Below, in pieces: positions 1 to 10,613 of a stretch of DNA of 64,000 bases (the first letter of the stretch is position 1; each line of letters begins with the position of its first letter). The stretch comes from Phytopythium helicoides. Taxonomy: Eukaryota > Oomycota > Peronosporomycetes > Pythiales > Pythiaceae. A program made the position numbers and the translations under genes. The notes below the pieces were generated by a model. That model saw nothing but the letters and a program-made list of their open reading frames with translations, did no database searches and was not told the origin of the DNA. Where the stretch lies: the NCBI GenBank assembly GCA_024867545.1, contig JANFNE010000078.1, positions 28,274 to 92,273 of the forward strand, read 5' to 3'.

Positions 1-113
1 GGCTCAAGACTGCATCAGCACATCAACAAGGCGAGCGAGGGAGAAAAAAAAAAAGCTGCTCTACTTTACCATTTAGCAACGCCTTTGCATCGTCCAACAT
101 TTTCCACTTTCCC

Positions 114-899
114 TCAATGTGAAGACTCTTGTGCTACTCCTTGGGCCGGAGTACTCGTAGGTGCAGCAGTCTCTGGAGACGAGAACACCGGCGCGCTGGT
201 CGGGCCTGGAGAAGAAAAACTACCGTCGTCCACGCGGCGCTTCTTGACCGGATTGGCACCACCTCCCGACGATTTGGAGCGCGCCTCTTGTACCAAAATC
301 TCCTTCAGCTGCAGGAATTTGTCGTGCTTCTGGTCCGTCAGCTGCCGCAGTTTCTCCTGCAGCTCCTATTTACCACAGTGCGTGACGTCACAACGCCGTC
401 CACCACTAGCAAGAAGCGCACGCGTTCTCACCTCCAGCTGCGTCTTGGCGGCCGCGATCGCCGCCTGCTTCTCCGCCTCTTGGTCCTTCTCGGGCTCTTC
501 GGTCTCCTTGGGCTCTTCTTCCCTGTCCGTGGGCTCTTCCTCCTTGCTCTTGGCGTCGGTGCCTCCTCCCTCTTCATGCTGCTCGCCCTCGTCCTCCGAG
601 TCCTCGCCCTCCTTGGCCAGCCTCCGGTGGCGCAGACTAAACATCTTCTTCCAGTTCTTCTCCATGCAGCGCCTCCGGATCGCACTAACAAAGCAAATGG
701 AAGAAGAACTCGTCAGGGAACCTTGCAGCGCCCGTCGCTCGGCTTCTACGGAGGCTACGGACCTGCGGATCGCGCGGTCCTTGAGCCCGTCGCCCGCACG
801 AGGCACCGGAAGGCGAAACGCGTGCGGCAGCGTCGCCTCCAGGTCCGTGGCGCCCGCGAACGGCGCGCGCAGGTTGCGCGCGTACGGCCGTCCGCTCAT
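114..899 (-). CDS. Unrecognised acidic coiled-coil protein (3 exons, 213 aa)
   Basis: I do not recognise this family. Exons 899-763, 684-432 and 365-114 are joined by a 78-bp intron (donor GTCCGT, acceptor TTTGTTAG) and a 66-bp intron (donor GTGAGA, acceptor AAATAG). The frame stays open across both. The start is the ATG at 899; the upstream in-frame extension has only a TTG. The N-terminus is basic (RNLRAPF, then MEKNWKKMF). A long Glu/Asp/Lys stretch follows, then a short predicted coiled coil (LEELQEKLRQL, KFLQLKEIL), a basic KKRR patch that could be a nuclear localisation signal, and a Ser/Pro/Thr tail. Composition suggests a nuclear protein. It is transcribed divergently from YKT6, about 300 bp apart. 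Confidence 0.6.
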
Positions 900-1194
900 G
901 CTGCTTGCTGCTGTCAGTCTCCGGCGGATGAATGCAGGCAGAGAGCTGCGAAAGTCCAATAGATAGTGAAATAATGGTATAGTTTCGAGTAAATTCAAGT
1001 TGTTTGTATCAAACTGAGACCTGTATAGTTATATATCCCACTACATATTGTAAGTATGAATTATGGTCGAGTCAACCGGCCGCTCCTTCTCCGGTATAGT
1101 GGAGCCAAGTGAAGGCAGTTTTGTCGACCCGACGGCACGGCCAGAAGCGAAAAACCAGCCTCGCCGCCCCGCTCCCTCGCCCCCGCCGCTCGCC

Positions 1195-2159
1195 ATGAAG
1201 ATCGTCGCCATCGGTGCGTCTGCCTGCGCGTGCTGAGCTGTCCGCCGGTGTCCGCTGGTGTCCGCTGACGTCCTCCGGTGCGCTGGCGCCGTGTCGAGCA
1301 GAGCTGCTGCGCCAGGACGGGCAGCAGGACCCCGTGATCCTCTCGGCGGCCTTCGAGGTCTCTTCCTTCGGCTACTTCCAGCGCTCGGGGTGCGTGGAGG
1401 ACCCTCGCGTGGGTGGCTGCCTCAGGTGGACGTGCTGACGGACGTGGTGGTTGGTTCGCAGCGTCCGCGAGATGATCAACTTCTTCAGCCGCACCTTCAT
1501 CAAGCGCACGCAGGCCGGCGTGCGGCAGTCGGTGCAGCATGAGGGTGCGTGAATGAGGAGGCTGCTGGGCGAGGAGATGCTCGTGCTCGTGCTCGTGGCT
1601 CTGACGAATTTGTGCGGACAGAGTACTACTGCCACGTGTATGTGCGCCGCGACGGACTGTCGGGCATCGTGGTGGCGGACCAGGAGTACCCGCCGCGTGT
1701 CGCCTTCGCGCTGCTCAACAAACTCATGGAGGAGTACGACAAGGAGAAGGGGTGAGTTGGGCGATCGTTGGTGGAGGTTGAGCCACGAGTGGCTGGCGGA
1801 CTGACGTGGTGGCGCAGCGCGAGCTGGAAGACGTACACGGGCACGCCACAGGACTTTGCGCCGCTGTCCTCGGCCATCACAGAGTACCAGGACCCGTCCA
1901 AGGCCGACAAGATCTCGGCTATCCAGAAGGAGCTTGACGAGACGACGGCTGTGCTGGTGCGGTGCTCGTCTTCGCATTTGTTTCGAGTCGCAATCGGTTA
2001 ATGTTAATGCGTGCTTCACAGTCCAAAACCATCGACAACGTACTGGAGCGTGGCGAGAAGCTGGACGACCTGGTGTCCAAGTCCCAAGATCTGAGCAGCC
2101 AGTCGAAGGTGTTCTACAAGCAAGCCAAGAAGACCAACTCCTGCTGCGTCGTCATGTAA
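1195..2159 (+). CDS. YKT6: R-SNARE YKT6 (longin-SNARE), 6 exons
   Basis: YKT6 is a soluble, lipid-anchored R-SNARE used in ER-Golgi, endosomal, vacuolar and autophagosome fusion. Exons are 1195-1213, 1302-1389, 1462-1544, 1622-1751, 1818-1956 and 2022-2159, with donors mostly GTGCGT or GTGAGT, giving 198 aa, the usual YKT6 length. The N-terminal longin domain begins MKIVAI and contains [11 protein letters not shown] and [11 protein letters not shown]. The SNARE motif spans about residues 138-190 ([20 protein letters not shown]), with the zero-layer arginine in LERGEKL. The protein ends CCVVM, matching the CCAIM-type box in which adjacent cysteines are palmitoylated and prenylated. The first exon has only six complete codons, so simple ORF finding misses the start. 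Identification is near certain. Confidence 0.95.
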
Positions 2160-2394
2160 GGCGCAACGCTGGCTTGCCTCTGGGTTGGCTCGCAACTTCT
2201 CCTCCTGCCCGCCGCATGTATCTAGGAGGTCAAGGAGAAGCGGTGAGCGGGCCGCGAGTCTTCAACCTCGCTCAGAAGTACACGCTCTTGTTTTCCATTT
2301 CTCCATTTGTTGCACGTAGTTGGCTCCAAACGTATCACTCAGCTTGTCTAAGGGATTACAAAATTGGCCCAGATAACTCGCTGTCGAGACTACA

Positions 2395-4714
2395 TCAGCT
2401 CCGTTTAGACCTGCGCGGGCGAAGTGACCGTGTGGCGCGCGCTTTTGATGTTGCCGCGTCACTAGACTCGCCGTCGTCCTCGTCTTCGTCTTGCGACTTG
2501 CTTTTCGACTCATCATCCCCGCCATCGTCACCTGCGCTGGATTTTTTCTCCTTCTCCACGCTGTCATCTTCTTCCTCACCACCTGCCATAATCGAGGTTG
2601 AGACACTCGTTTCGAAGCCACCAATTGCTCAACCAACTCACCTGAGTCGCTCGCTCGCTTCGAGGCTGCACCTTTACGCGTATTAGCGCGTGGTGCCGGG
2701 GTCGCAGCCCCGTCTGCAGACTTGCCGGATTTGTTTGACGCGGAGCTGTTCTTACGGACCGAAGTTGTACCTTCACCGCAATTTGGGCATGTATGATCTG
2801 CGTTGCTAGCCTCTGGGGGAGACGCTTGTGAAGCTGATGACGATGCCCCATTGCTTTCGCGAAGCTTTTCCAGTTGTACAACAAGTTGGTTGATCGACTC
2901 CACCTGATCACTAGCGTGCTGCTGCGCATCCAGCTTTTCCGCTGTAAACAAGACACTGCGAGTGAGCAGCCATCCCAGCAAGGGATACTATCGGTAAACA
3001 CATACCTTCCGCTTTTTGCAACTGAAACCGAAGCCGCTCGATCTCGCCCTTCATCTGAAGTGACTGGTATCGCTCTTGCTCCCACTCGTTCATGTTCTTG
3101 GGTAAATAGGAAGGCAGCCACTGCAGAGCGTTGGGGCCAGCAGCCGCAACTCGCTCTGGTAGCGTACTGAGCGGACTTACGAGCAAGCCATTCTCGTAAG
3201 GGGTGATCGGCAATGTTGTTGCCGGGAAGTTGATGACCTTCTGCTGCTGCTTGGTTTTCTTTTTACTACCCCCACTCGAGCTGGGGGTGTTCATAATTAG
3301 CTTCCGCTTTTTCTTCAACTGGCTGATCACGTCGTCTTGAGCATTGCTTTCGCGTCTTTTTGGTTTTCCTGCCATGCTATCATCATCTTCGTTTTGCGCG
3401 TTGTCGCCGTCATCTTCGCTAGTTTCGTCCTCGTCCTCCATCGACTCATCCTCCGAATTGTCGTCATCGTCAAAATCGTCATCGCTATCAATACGCACTC
3501 GACTCCGCGACAAAGACTGAGTGCCCAACATGCTGAACTTGCCGTTCGGTCGAACGAGCGCTCCGACCTTTTCAAATAGTCGGAGCTTCAGCTGCTCCTC
3601 GACTTCTAAATACGTAATGTCGGACGGCAGCATCTCGACATCATCTTCATGAATGTACCCCCGAGCTCCAAACTCCAGGTCGACTGTAATAATGCGAGTG
3701 TCGGGGTTTAGTGCTGCCACCTTGCCGTAACCAAACGGAGCGCACTTGACACGATCTCCGATGTAAACTTCATCGATTTCGGGCAGCTCGATCTCGTGCT
3801 TTTCCAGCAACGACTCGAGGCGGTCCTTCTCGCGTGTCAGCCGCTTTATCGTGTTGCCCCGCGACTCTAGCTCCGTCATAATATCCTGAAGCGCACTAGT
3901 TCGTCTTCGACTCGACTCCAAACTCTTGGCCTTCCGAATGACCTCACGACTCAGCGCTCGCATCACCTGGTCCTGCTGCTTTTGCATGCGTTTCATCTCT
4001 GCAACTTGCCAAACGTAAGTGGAGCGTAGGCGCATAAAGTCACGCTCAAGATCATCCCGCTCTCGCTTGAGTGCCTTGAGTTCCCTTTCGGTGATTTTCA
4101 CAGCCCGGCGCGCTGCCGGCACCGTCTCGACGACTTCCTCCGGCGCAACAACGCCATTTTCCCGCGCAATGCGACGGTCGCGAAGCATGTTTCCGTACGG
4201 CATTCCAGCAAGGTCATCCTCGCTGTCGTCAGCCGACGGCGGGTCTGCGGCTCGCGCTGTCGTGAGGCGGTTCTCAAACTTGTTCATGGCTTGCTGGATG
4301 CGCCTCAGGTCGCTCTGAATCTCCGTCATCGTAAGACTCCTGATCGTAGGGGCGTCCGGGGGCAGCTCCCTCGGCGCTCGCTCGTACATCTGGTCCAGGT
4401 ACACCGTCTGCGCCTCGTGCAGGCGCGCAGGCGACTCGAGCAGGTCCACGCCGTCGTACGGCATGTGCACAATATGCTCGGTCGAGAGCAGCATGCCGGC
4501 CTCGCTCTCGGCCTCGTCCGCCTCTCGCTTCTTCTGCGTCGGTCGCCTGCAGCGCCGCAAAATCGCACACCGATCAGCCTGCTCCCCACACCGTCGCACA
4601 GCTCGCTAACAGCACCCACCTGCGCTTAACCTTCTGCTTTTCCGCGTCCGCAGCGCCGTCCGCCTCGCCCTGGCGCTTGACCTTGGGCTTGGCGCGCTGC
4701 GCCGCCTTGATCAT
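2395..4714 (-). CDS. Coiled-coil protein with Tudor-like segment and acidic tail (4 exons, 707 aa)
   Basis: I cannot name this family. Exons 4714-4620, 4546-3006, 2941-2642 and 2582-2395 splice in phase with short introns (donors GTGGGT, GTATGT, GTGAGT). The start is the ATG opening MIKAAQRAKPKVK, a Lys-rich segment. A coiled coil covers roughly residues 170-300 (ITERELKALKRERDDLERDF and following). It is followed by a small beta-rich stretch, GDRVKCAPFGYGKV and ITVDLEFGARGYIH, that reads like a Tudor/SH3-type fold. A very acidic run, KKKRK-type basic clusters, a CPNCGEG pair and a Glu/Asp-rich C-terminus with a basic end come next. Alternating acidic and basic low-complexity regions fit a chromatin or transcription-associated protein, but this is inference. 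Confidence 0.7.
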
Positions 4715-5262
4715 GGTTTCCTGGGCCGTTTGGCCGTCCCAGAGCCCCAAAAAGCCGCAAAAAGACCGCCAGACGCAGCAGAAGCTCGCTGAGCGCTGCT
4801 AGAGGCCGCCCGAGGCCGCTGGGGCCTGCTGGGAGCGCCGGGGGCCGCGGGGGAAGGAGGGAGAGGCCGCGCGGACCGCTCCTCGCCGATGCTGTGCCGC
4901 AAGTTGGGACTCGTTTTGAAATTGGTCGGCGAGCGAAAAAAAAAAACTCGATAGAGTAACATGGCACTAAACGTTGTTCTCCCCCTTTCGCTCCCTCCCC
5001 AAAAAGTATAGGCTATTATTTTGAGCAGTACCTCATTGGTATCGCATCTCGACGGCGACACTTCCGGCGGCAGGCGGGCTTCGCGGCGCCGTGCAGCTTC
5101 ACCGACGGCTTGTGCGCGTGCTTCGACCGGCTGGTGAGCTCCAGCGTGGCCTGCGCGTCACTTTCGTACCCGGATCGCTGTCCAACTCGCGGTAGAAGGC
5201 GAGAAAAGTCGATTGGAAGCTAAAGGGGGGGGGCGGCCTTTCTCGCCCTGTTTGTTGGCAGC
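4715..5262. promoter_or_regulatory. Divergent promoter region between coiled-coil gene and NDR kinase
   Basis: This 548-bp GC-rich gap separates two divergently transcribed genes and should carry both promoters and 5' UTRs. It includes a run of nine G (around 5225-5233) just upstream of the kinase start. No conserved ORF is visible; the open frames on either strand are compositionally GC-driven. Confidence 0.4.
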
Positions 5263-7116
5263 ATGATCTCGAGCTCGACGAGGGAGAAGGCCAAGGCCAC
5301 CAAGGCGTACCTGGAGCAGAAGTACGCGACCATGAAGCGCGAGCGAGAGGAGAGCCGCGAGCGCCGCAACACGCTGGAGCAGCGCATGGAGGCCATGCGA
5401 CTCACGGAGCTCAAGAAGGAGCAGTACCGGCAGGAGCTGCGCGCGCAGGAGCTGCAGAGCATGCGCCACCAGCGCAAGCGCCTCGCGGTCAGCGACTTCC
5501 AGCCGCTCGTCGTCATTGGCCGCGGCGCCTTCGGAGAGGTGCGCCTCGTGCGCAAGAAGGACACGGGCGAGGTCTTCGCGCTCAAATCGATGCTCAAGAG
5601 CGCCATGGTCATGAAGAACCAGGTGGGCCACGTCAAGGCCGAGCGAGACATCCTCGCCAGCGCCGACAACGACAATGAGTGGCTCGTCACGCTGCACTAC
5701 TCGTTTCAGGATGAACACCGCCTGTACATGGTGATGGAATACCTTCCCGGAGGCGACTTGATGGGGCTACTCGTCAAGGAGGACACGCTCACAGAGGCCA
5801 CTACTCGATTCTACGCTGCAGAGATGGTGCTCGCGATACAGTCAGTGCACGACCTCGGCTACATTCATCGAGATATGAAGCCTGACAACGTGCTGCTGGA
5901 CGCGCACGGACACCTTAAGCTCACCGACCTGGGACTCTGCAAAAAGATGGACTCACGTGTCGACTTGCTGCCGGTCACTCAGCATTCAATTGATCCCAAC
6001 CAGCCTATGGATGCGCAGTTCGACTCGGCAGAGATGGATGCCTCTCGTAGCCGGCCATTCATGCGGAACCGGCAGGTGGCATTCAGCACGGTCGGAACCC
6101 CTGACTATATTGCTCCCGAGGTGCTGGCGCAGAAGGGATACGGCAAAGAGTGCGACTGGTGGTCGCTTGGTGTGATTCTGTACGAGTGTGTGGTTGGTTA
6201 TCCTCCATTCTATGCTGACGAGCCCATGCAGACATGCCGAAAGATCATCAATTGGCGACAGTCGTTTGGGTTCCCGCCGGAGGCTCGTGCGCGCCTCAGC
6301 CCCCAGTGCATCGATTTCATTCGGCGACTGGTATGCAACGCTGAAAACCGCCTCGGCACTGCCTCTGTCGATGAAATCAAGCGTCACCCGTGGTTTCATG
6401 GTGTGGACTGGGCAAACATCCGTCGGATGCCAGCACCTTACATTCCAGAAGGCGGAGGTCAGCAATTCGAGTACATTCTGCAGCAGCTTCAGGCGAACGA
6501 TCCGCAGCGATGCGGTCCGCAGTACCAGCAGCTGGTGAGCCAGATCACGTCCAACTTTGACGATTTCCCCGAGACGCCTGAGCTTGGGCATGTTGCTCCA
6601 CCTGGTGCCCCGACCGCTACTCAACCTCATGGAGTGACGGACGGTCAGTCTGCTGCAGGAAATGGCCCAGATGGTGAGCTGCCACAGGCGTTTGGACCGG
6701 ATGGCAAACCTCTGACGTTCAACAAGTTCATTGGGTACACCTACAAGCGCAAGCCCAAGGTTCGACTGCACTTGAACGAGGTGGAATTTGGTGCTGGCGA
6801 TACCCACTCAACTGGCCACTCAACTGGCCCACCCCCATCCGCAGGAAATAAAGGCGTTGGTGGGTTGTTTGACGGTCTTCAGCATGGCGGGTATGTGGAG
6901 CCTTCGCACAACAGCTTCGAGAATGGAGCGATGGCCTCCAGCCAAAGCAGCTCCTACGGCGGTGCCTATGCACACCAGCAGGGACCATACTCGAACGGAA
7001 ACTCGCTGTCTGCGTCGGCAAGCAGCACGGCGACGACCGCAAGCACGACCAGCAGTAGTGCGAGTTTCACCAGTGATGGTCACTACGTAGATCCTAGTCG
7101 CCGCATGTACAGTTGA
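5263..7116 (+). CDS. NDR/LATS-family AGC serine/threonine kinase
   Basis: A single-exon gene of 617 aa. NDR kinases bind MOB coactivators and control cell polarity, morphogenesis and cytokinesis. Residues 1-75 are the charged helical MOB-binding region. The kinase domain starts near 79: glycine loop IGRGAFGEV (85-93), lysine in FALK (108), catalytic loop HRDMKPDN (about 202-209), and activation segment [11 protein letters not shown] with the phosphorylatable Ser/Thr in AFSTVGT. An insert with basic residues precedes the activation segment, as is typical of NDR. A C-terminal hydrophobic motif FIGYTYKRK lies at about 489-497, with the regulatory Thr between two Tyr. Odd points: the magnesium-binding DFG is DLG (LTDLGLC), and the hydrophobic motif lacks the terminal Phe found in animal NDR. 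A Ser/Thr/Gly-rich tail of about 100 residues follows. Confidence 0.92.
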   Translation: MISSSTREKAKATKAYLEQKYATMKREREESRERRNTLEQRMEAMRLTELKKEQYRQELRAQELQSMRHQRKRLAVSDFQPLVVIGRGAFGEVRLVRKKDTGEVFALKSMLKSAMVMKNQVGHVKAERDILASADNDNEWLVTLHYSFQDEHRLYMVMEYLPGGDLMGLLVKEDTLTEATTRFYAAEMVLAIQSVHDLGYIHRDMKPDNVLLDAHGHLKLTDLGLCKKMDSRVDLLPVTQHSIDPNQPMDAQFDSAEMDASRSRPFMRNRQVAFSTVGTPDYIAPEVLAQKGYGKECDWWSLGVILYECVVGYPPFYADEPMQTCRKIINWRQSFGFPPEARARLSPQCIDFIRRLVCNAENRLGTASVDEIKRHPWFHGVDWANIRRMPAPYIPEGGGQQFEYILQQLQANDPQRCGPQYQQLVSQITSNFDDFPETPELGHVAPPGAPTATQPHGVTDGQSAAGNGPDGELPQAFGPDGKPLTFNKFIGYTYKRKPKVRLHLNEVEFGAGDTHSTGHSTGPPPSAGNKGVGGLFDGLQHGGYVEPSHNSFENGAMASSQSSSYGGAYAHQQGPYSNGNSLSASASSTATTASTTSSSASFTSDGHYVDPSRRMYS

Positions 7117-8543
7117 GTTAGTCCAGCCCATGCGGCATGCATGCTTGTGTACCTAGTAAAGCTTCAACGTCGAGCACTCTGAAAACGTCAAGCAAGCTTT
7201 GTAGTCTCAAATTACTGTCAGTTGATGATTCTCAGAGTTCAATCTCTCGCATGGCTCGTTTTTTTGCTAACAGGTTCTGATATCCTTCACTTACGACGTT
7301 GCGCGAAAGCTTCGTACGCCAGGAATGAAGATGTTTGCTTGGTTTATTTCCTCTGGTTCAGTCCGATTGTTCAGATCGTGACACACATGAAGATTACAAT
7401 CCGGGCAACTACAGCTTCGATCATCCAGATACTTTACGCCCAATACCTCTCAATGTCGAGCTCGAGGAAACCTGCCTCAAATGAACTATCGTCCGAGCCG
7501 AATGACCCGTCACCAGCCCGGGGTGTTCGTTAAACTTCGAGAATCGCGTTGTGGGCGCGATGTTGACGAATGAAATACCGGCATGTTCATGTATTTGCTC
7601 ATGAAATCTTGTTCAGTGTTGCAACTGAAGAACGATCCATCATTTATATCATTGGGCCGAGTAATTCTGGAGTGCAAGTGCAATAATCGTCTCGGGAGAA
7701 CACATGCACCCTCACCACAGGATGCTAGCGATGCTAGCGATAGCATCATGGTGCTTTTCAAATAATTCACCAGTGCAGCAAATCCACCACATAGCGTCTC
7801 GTGGAGCTGAATGCATCCAGCGAATTGCCGTTCACGCACACAATTTTCACAACTGCACCTGTCGAGCGTAAATCTGACGCTATCACGGATGCCCACGAGA
7901 TTCAAAACTACTCACAGACCTCGCGTCAAACAGGATCAAAGCTCTTCCGCCAGTGCCCGTCCAGCTTGCTCGGTGCGACACAACCACAAGACCACTACCG
8001 TCGAAACAGACAATCACACAAACACGACAGCTCTGCCAACTGATACGCTGTTTGTAGACCCACTCGTCGGCATCATCGCGCGAGACATCGTACCAGACAT
8101 GCTTGACACCAACACTTCGACGCTTGTAGTGGAGCTCGCGCCACTTGATATACACGCATACACACCGATGCACTGGCGGTCGAAGAGTTTGTGGTCCCTG
8201 CTCTACTCGCATCTCACCCGACCTCGATGCTGCCGACGTCTTCCAATAAGCACGGCTCACTCGACACAGTTGCCTGCAGAGCCACTCGCCGACAAGCCAT
8301 CGCCACTGGCTACAGACTCCAAGGATCATGGCACACCATCCACTGCAACATCGTCTCCAAGATCTGCACGTTGCTGTTGTTGAGGGGTCTTTACAGAATG
8401 CTCCGCAATCGCTTTCTGTATCGCGTGCACCAGTCGTGGTCAAGATCGCCAAGAATCCAGCTAAGGTGTTTCGATACATCGGCTTTCAATCCAATCACCA
8501 AGTCGATTGTTGATGAAGTGAAACAATCGTATATGAATCGGTG
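7117..8543. other. Intergenic stretch with weak, frame-broken coding signal (7811-8513)
   Basis: No intact gene is recognised in this 1.4-kb gap. Between 7811 and 8513 on the plus strand, protein-like segments in different frames follow one another: a segment containing FVDPLVGIIARDIVPDML, then a Pro/Ser/Thr-rich stretch (PSPLATDSKDHGTPSTATSS), then VVEGSLQNAPQSLSVSRAPV in a shifted frame. They look like one gene broken by indels, but no family is recognisable. The rest (7117-7800) is AT-richer and featureless. Confidence 0.3.
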
Positions 8544-9089
8544 CTACTGCTGCTCCTCTTGAGGATAGGGCGGCAAAGTATTAGGAGGGCCAAAGCTGGA
8601 ACTGGCAGACAGTTGGGACCGCTCGCGCGACTTCTTCCACAGGCCGATCAAGAATTGGAACCAAGTGACGGCGGGAATGACCATCAAGGCGGAATAGACG
8701 CGGTAGGCTGTGCTGTAGTCCTTCTTGGAGAAAAGCGCGCTCCAAAAACCTTCCCATGAGGACTCGTTCATATAGGTCTCGTGCGCGAGGAGTCCAACCA
8801 AGACAAAGGTCGCCGAGGTCATGAAATATAATGTGATCAGAGTACTCTTGTACGACGAGTAGCCAAGACGAGCAGAGATTTGCGCGAGCGTGACGCACGA
8901 ACAAAAGTATGCCTTCAGGCAGTTGTACACGACGTCCTTGAAGCATCCGAAGAATGGAGTTTCCCACTTGCCCATGTGTCTGTGGTGGTCGTTTTTGGTG
9001 GTGTCAGAGCGCCAACATCCTTCAGTCGGTGCTGCACTGGGTCGGACTACTTGTGGTTGCGAGTTGTTGCTGTCGACGGGTTCTTTCAT
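8544..9089 (-). CDS. PLAC8-like Cys-rich protein, copy 1 (second Cys block deleted)
   Basis: A 181-aa member of the local PLAC8-like family, which carries two Cys-rich blocks around a pair of membrane segments. The start is the ATG of MKEPVDS; the upstream in-frame extension lies in promoter sequence. Block 1 is present but altered: the family NCLMAFFCPCVSLAQI reads NCLKAYFCSCVTLAQI. Two hydrophobic segments follow. After RERSQLS the sequence jumps straight to FGPPNTLPPY, so all of block 2 (Cys-Ser-Cys-Cys, AQxATHxKSYKPGSC) is missing. This is an in-frame loss rather than a frameshift. The copy is either a decaying gene or a specialised one-block form. It is the left outer gene of the inverted duplication. 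Confidence 0.75.
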   Translation of the reverse strand: MKEPVDSNNSQPQVVRPSAAPTEGCWRSDTTKNDHHRHMGKWETPFFGCFKDVVYNCLKAYFCSCVTLAQISARLGYSSYKSTLITLYFMTSATFVLVGLLAHETYMNESSWEGFWSALFSKKDYSTAYRVYSALMVIPAVTWFQFLIGLWKKSRERSQLSASSSFGPPNTLPPYPQEEQQ

Positions 9090-9944
9090 CGCAATGCGTA
9101 TATCACTTGTCACGACTTGGTTGAAATGGGAAAATGGGCATTGAATAGCCATTCCTGCCGAATGAAGCTTCCGCTCATGATATGGAGCGATGAGACAAAT
9201 CATCTGTCGAGTGCGACCATATCAGAGCCCAGGACCAATCAGTGGATTTGACCGGAATTTCAGGCCCAACCAATTTGTCAAAAGTTGACAGTGTGTCAGC
9301 AGCAGCAGCAGCAGGCATGATCGTTCTCAATGATGTCTTCGGCCGGGGTGAGGCGAGGAAGGCTTCCAGGATCAGTTGTTTTGAGCCGACCCTACAAGAC
9401 CGCACCATGGTTCAAGTGCACTGTTCTTGACAGTACATGATGACCTCGGAGATGAGCTGGAGTGCCCTTGTGAGGTCGGAAAGGCTGGTGGTATCGAACG
9501 AACAGATGAATGGTGCTTGAGAGTCGTAAGCGTGCTCAGCCTTCTACAGAATGCACCAACTCAGATAGTGCATACCGTCAGTAACTTTCTTCAAATCAGT
9601 GCGAGTGCATTTGCATGATCCAATTGATAAGGGATCACCGAACTATCGAACGTACGGATGGGTGCTACGGTTACACTGGTGTCCCCACCTGCTCCGCATC
9701 AAGAGGATACGGTGGCAAAGTATCAGGAGGATCAAAGCTGCAACTGCCAGGCTTGTAGCTCTTGATGTGGGTCGCTATTTGAGCCATGGTGCAGCACGAG
9801 CACCAGTAAACCACACAAAAGTCTTCGCAGCGAGAGGCAGGTAGCTTGAAGCGCTCGCGCGTCTTTTCTCGCAGATCCACCAAGAATCGGATCCATGTGT
9901 AGACAGGAATGACCAATAAGCCACAGTACACGTAGTAGGCTGTG
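9061..9944 (+). repeat. Left arm of 884-bp near-identical inverted duplication
   Basis: This segment is the reverse complement of 10991-11874. Every paired position sums to 20935 across the arm, so there are no indels. By eye I find only two substitutions, both inside the PLAC8 coding part. Identity ends abruptly at the outer edge, inside the N-terminal codons of copies 1 and 4, and at the inner edge, where copies 2 and 3 continue as ordinary diverged paralogues. The non-coding 9090-9670 stretch inside the arm holds no gene I can support; it includes a (CAG)6 tract near 9297. Confidence 0.93.
9119..9139 (-). promoter_or_regulatory. Oomycete Inr/FPR-like core promoter of PLAC8 copy 1
   Basis: On the minus strand this reads GCCCATTTTCCCATTTCAACC, ending about 30 bp before the ATG at 9089. 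It matches the oomycete pattern of a TCATT-like initiator followed by a CAWTTT-type flanking element. It is identical to the element upstream of copy 4 because both lie in the inverted duplication. Confidence 0.55.
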
Positions 9945-10327
9945 CTGTAGTCCTTCTTGGAGAAAAGCGCACCCAAGTAACCACCAAACGAGGACTCGTT
10001 TCTGAAGATCTCGTGCGCGATGAGTCCACTCAGTACAAACATCGCCGCGACCACGAGGAAGAATGCGGCGAGAATGAAGCGGTACGACGATACGCCGAGG
10101 CGAGCGGAGATCTGCGCGAGCGAGACGCACGGACAAAAGAATGCCATCAGACAATTGGGCACAAGGCTCGTGAAGCAGCTGAAGAGTGGGGTTTCCCATT
10201 CGCCGACGCGGATGTAGTGGGCGTTGTCGAATGTCTCTGACCGCACATAACCGTTTGTCGGCACTGCTGCGTTGAAGTGGATAGCGTGGGCTTGCGAGTT
10301 GTTGCTGTTGACGGGCTTCTCCATCAT
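9671..10327 (-). CDS. PLAC8-like Cys-rich membrane protein, copy 2
   Basis: A complete, intronless 218-aa copy that serves as the local reference. Block 1 lies at residues 43-78 (VGEWETPLFSCF, VPNCLMAFFCPCVSLAQISARLG). Hydrophobic segments lie at about 83-104 and 131-150, separated by a short Ser/Gly loop. Block 2 lies at 167-196 (CEDFCVVYWCSCCTMAQIATHIKSY, split here into its Cys cluster and KSYKPGSC). The C-terminus carries an LPPY motif at 204-207. PLAC8 relatives (plant FW2.2/CNR and PCR proteins, animal PLAC8) affect cell number, heavy-metal efflux or calcium flux, but no role is established for this oomycete form. Two ATGs open the frame (10327 and 10324). It is head-to-head with copy 3. 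Confidence 0.88.
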   Translation of the reverse strand: MMEKPVNSNNSQAHAIHFNAAVPTNGYVRSETFDNAHYIRVGEWETPLFSCFTSLVPNCLMAFFCPCVSLAQISARLGVSSYRFILAAFFLVVAAMFVLSGLIAHEIFRNESSFGGYLGALFSKKDYSTAYYVYCGLLVIPVYTWIRFLVDLREKTRERFKLPASRCEDFCVVYWCSCCTMAQIATHIKSYKPGSCSFDPPDTLPPYPLDAEQVGTPV

Positions 10328-10613
10328 GATCTACTATTAGCTGCCACTTGCCACGACTCCGGTGAAATGGATAGTGGCAGCTTCTGACCATTAAATCCTT
10401 CGCTCGCACTATGTATATCATAGGTGTAAGCACCGGCATATCAGAACCCCGCTCGCAAAAAATTAGTCTTGCACTGATATGTGTATCGTGTCCGCCAGAT
10501 GATTTCTCCAGCCTTACCACATCGTGACATCCAATGTGCGGAGAGGTTTCATTCAATAGGAAAGCTCACTTCTCATTTCAATCGGATCGTGACAAGTGAC
10601 GAACTACATTGCG
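10328..10613. promoter_or_regulatory. Bidirectional promoter between PLAC8 copies 2 and 3, centre of the inverted duplication
   Basis: This 286-bp spacer lies between two divergent start codons at the symmetry axis (about 10467). Inr/FPR-like elements face outward: minus strand 10359-10377 (CCACTATCCATTTCACCGG) and plus strand 10566-10583 (CACTTCTCATTTCAATCG), each about 30-50 bp from its ATG. The central part is not palindromic, so the two halves have diverged here. Confidence 0.55.

Noticed and set aside
85..966. Plus-strand open frames of 277-293 codons at the left edge
   Set aside because: Antisense of the acidic Glu/Asp gene; the Ser-rich translation is the usual shadow of GAG/GAA-rich DNA.
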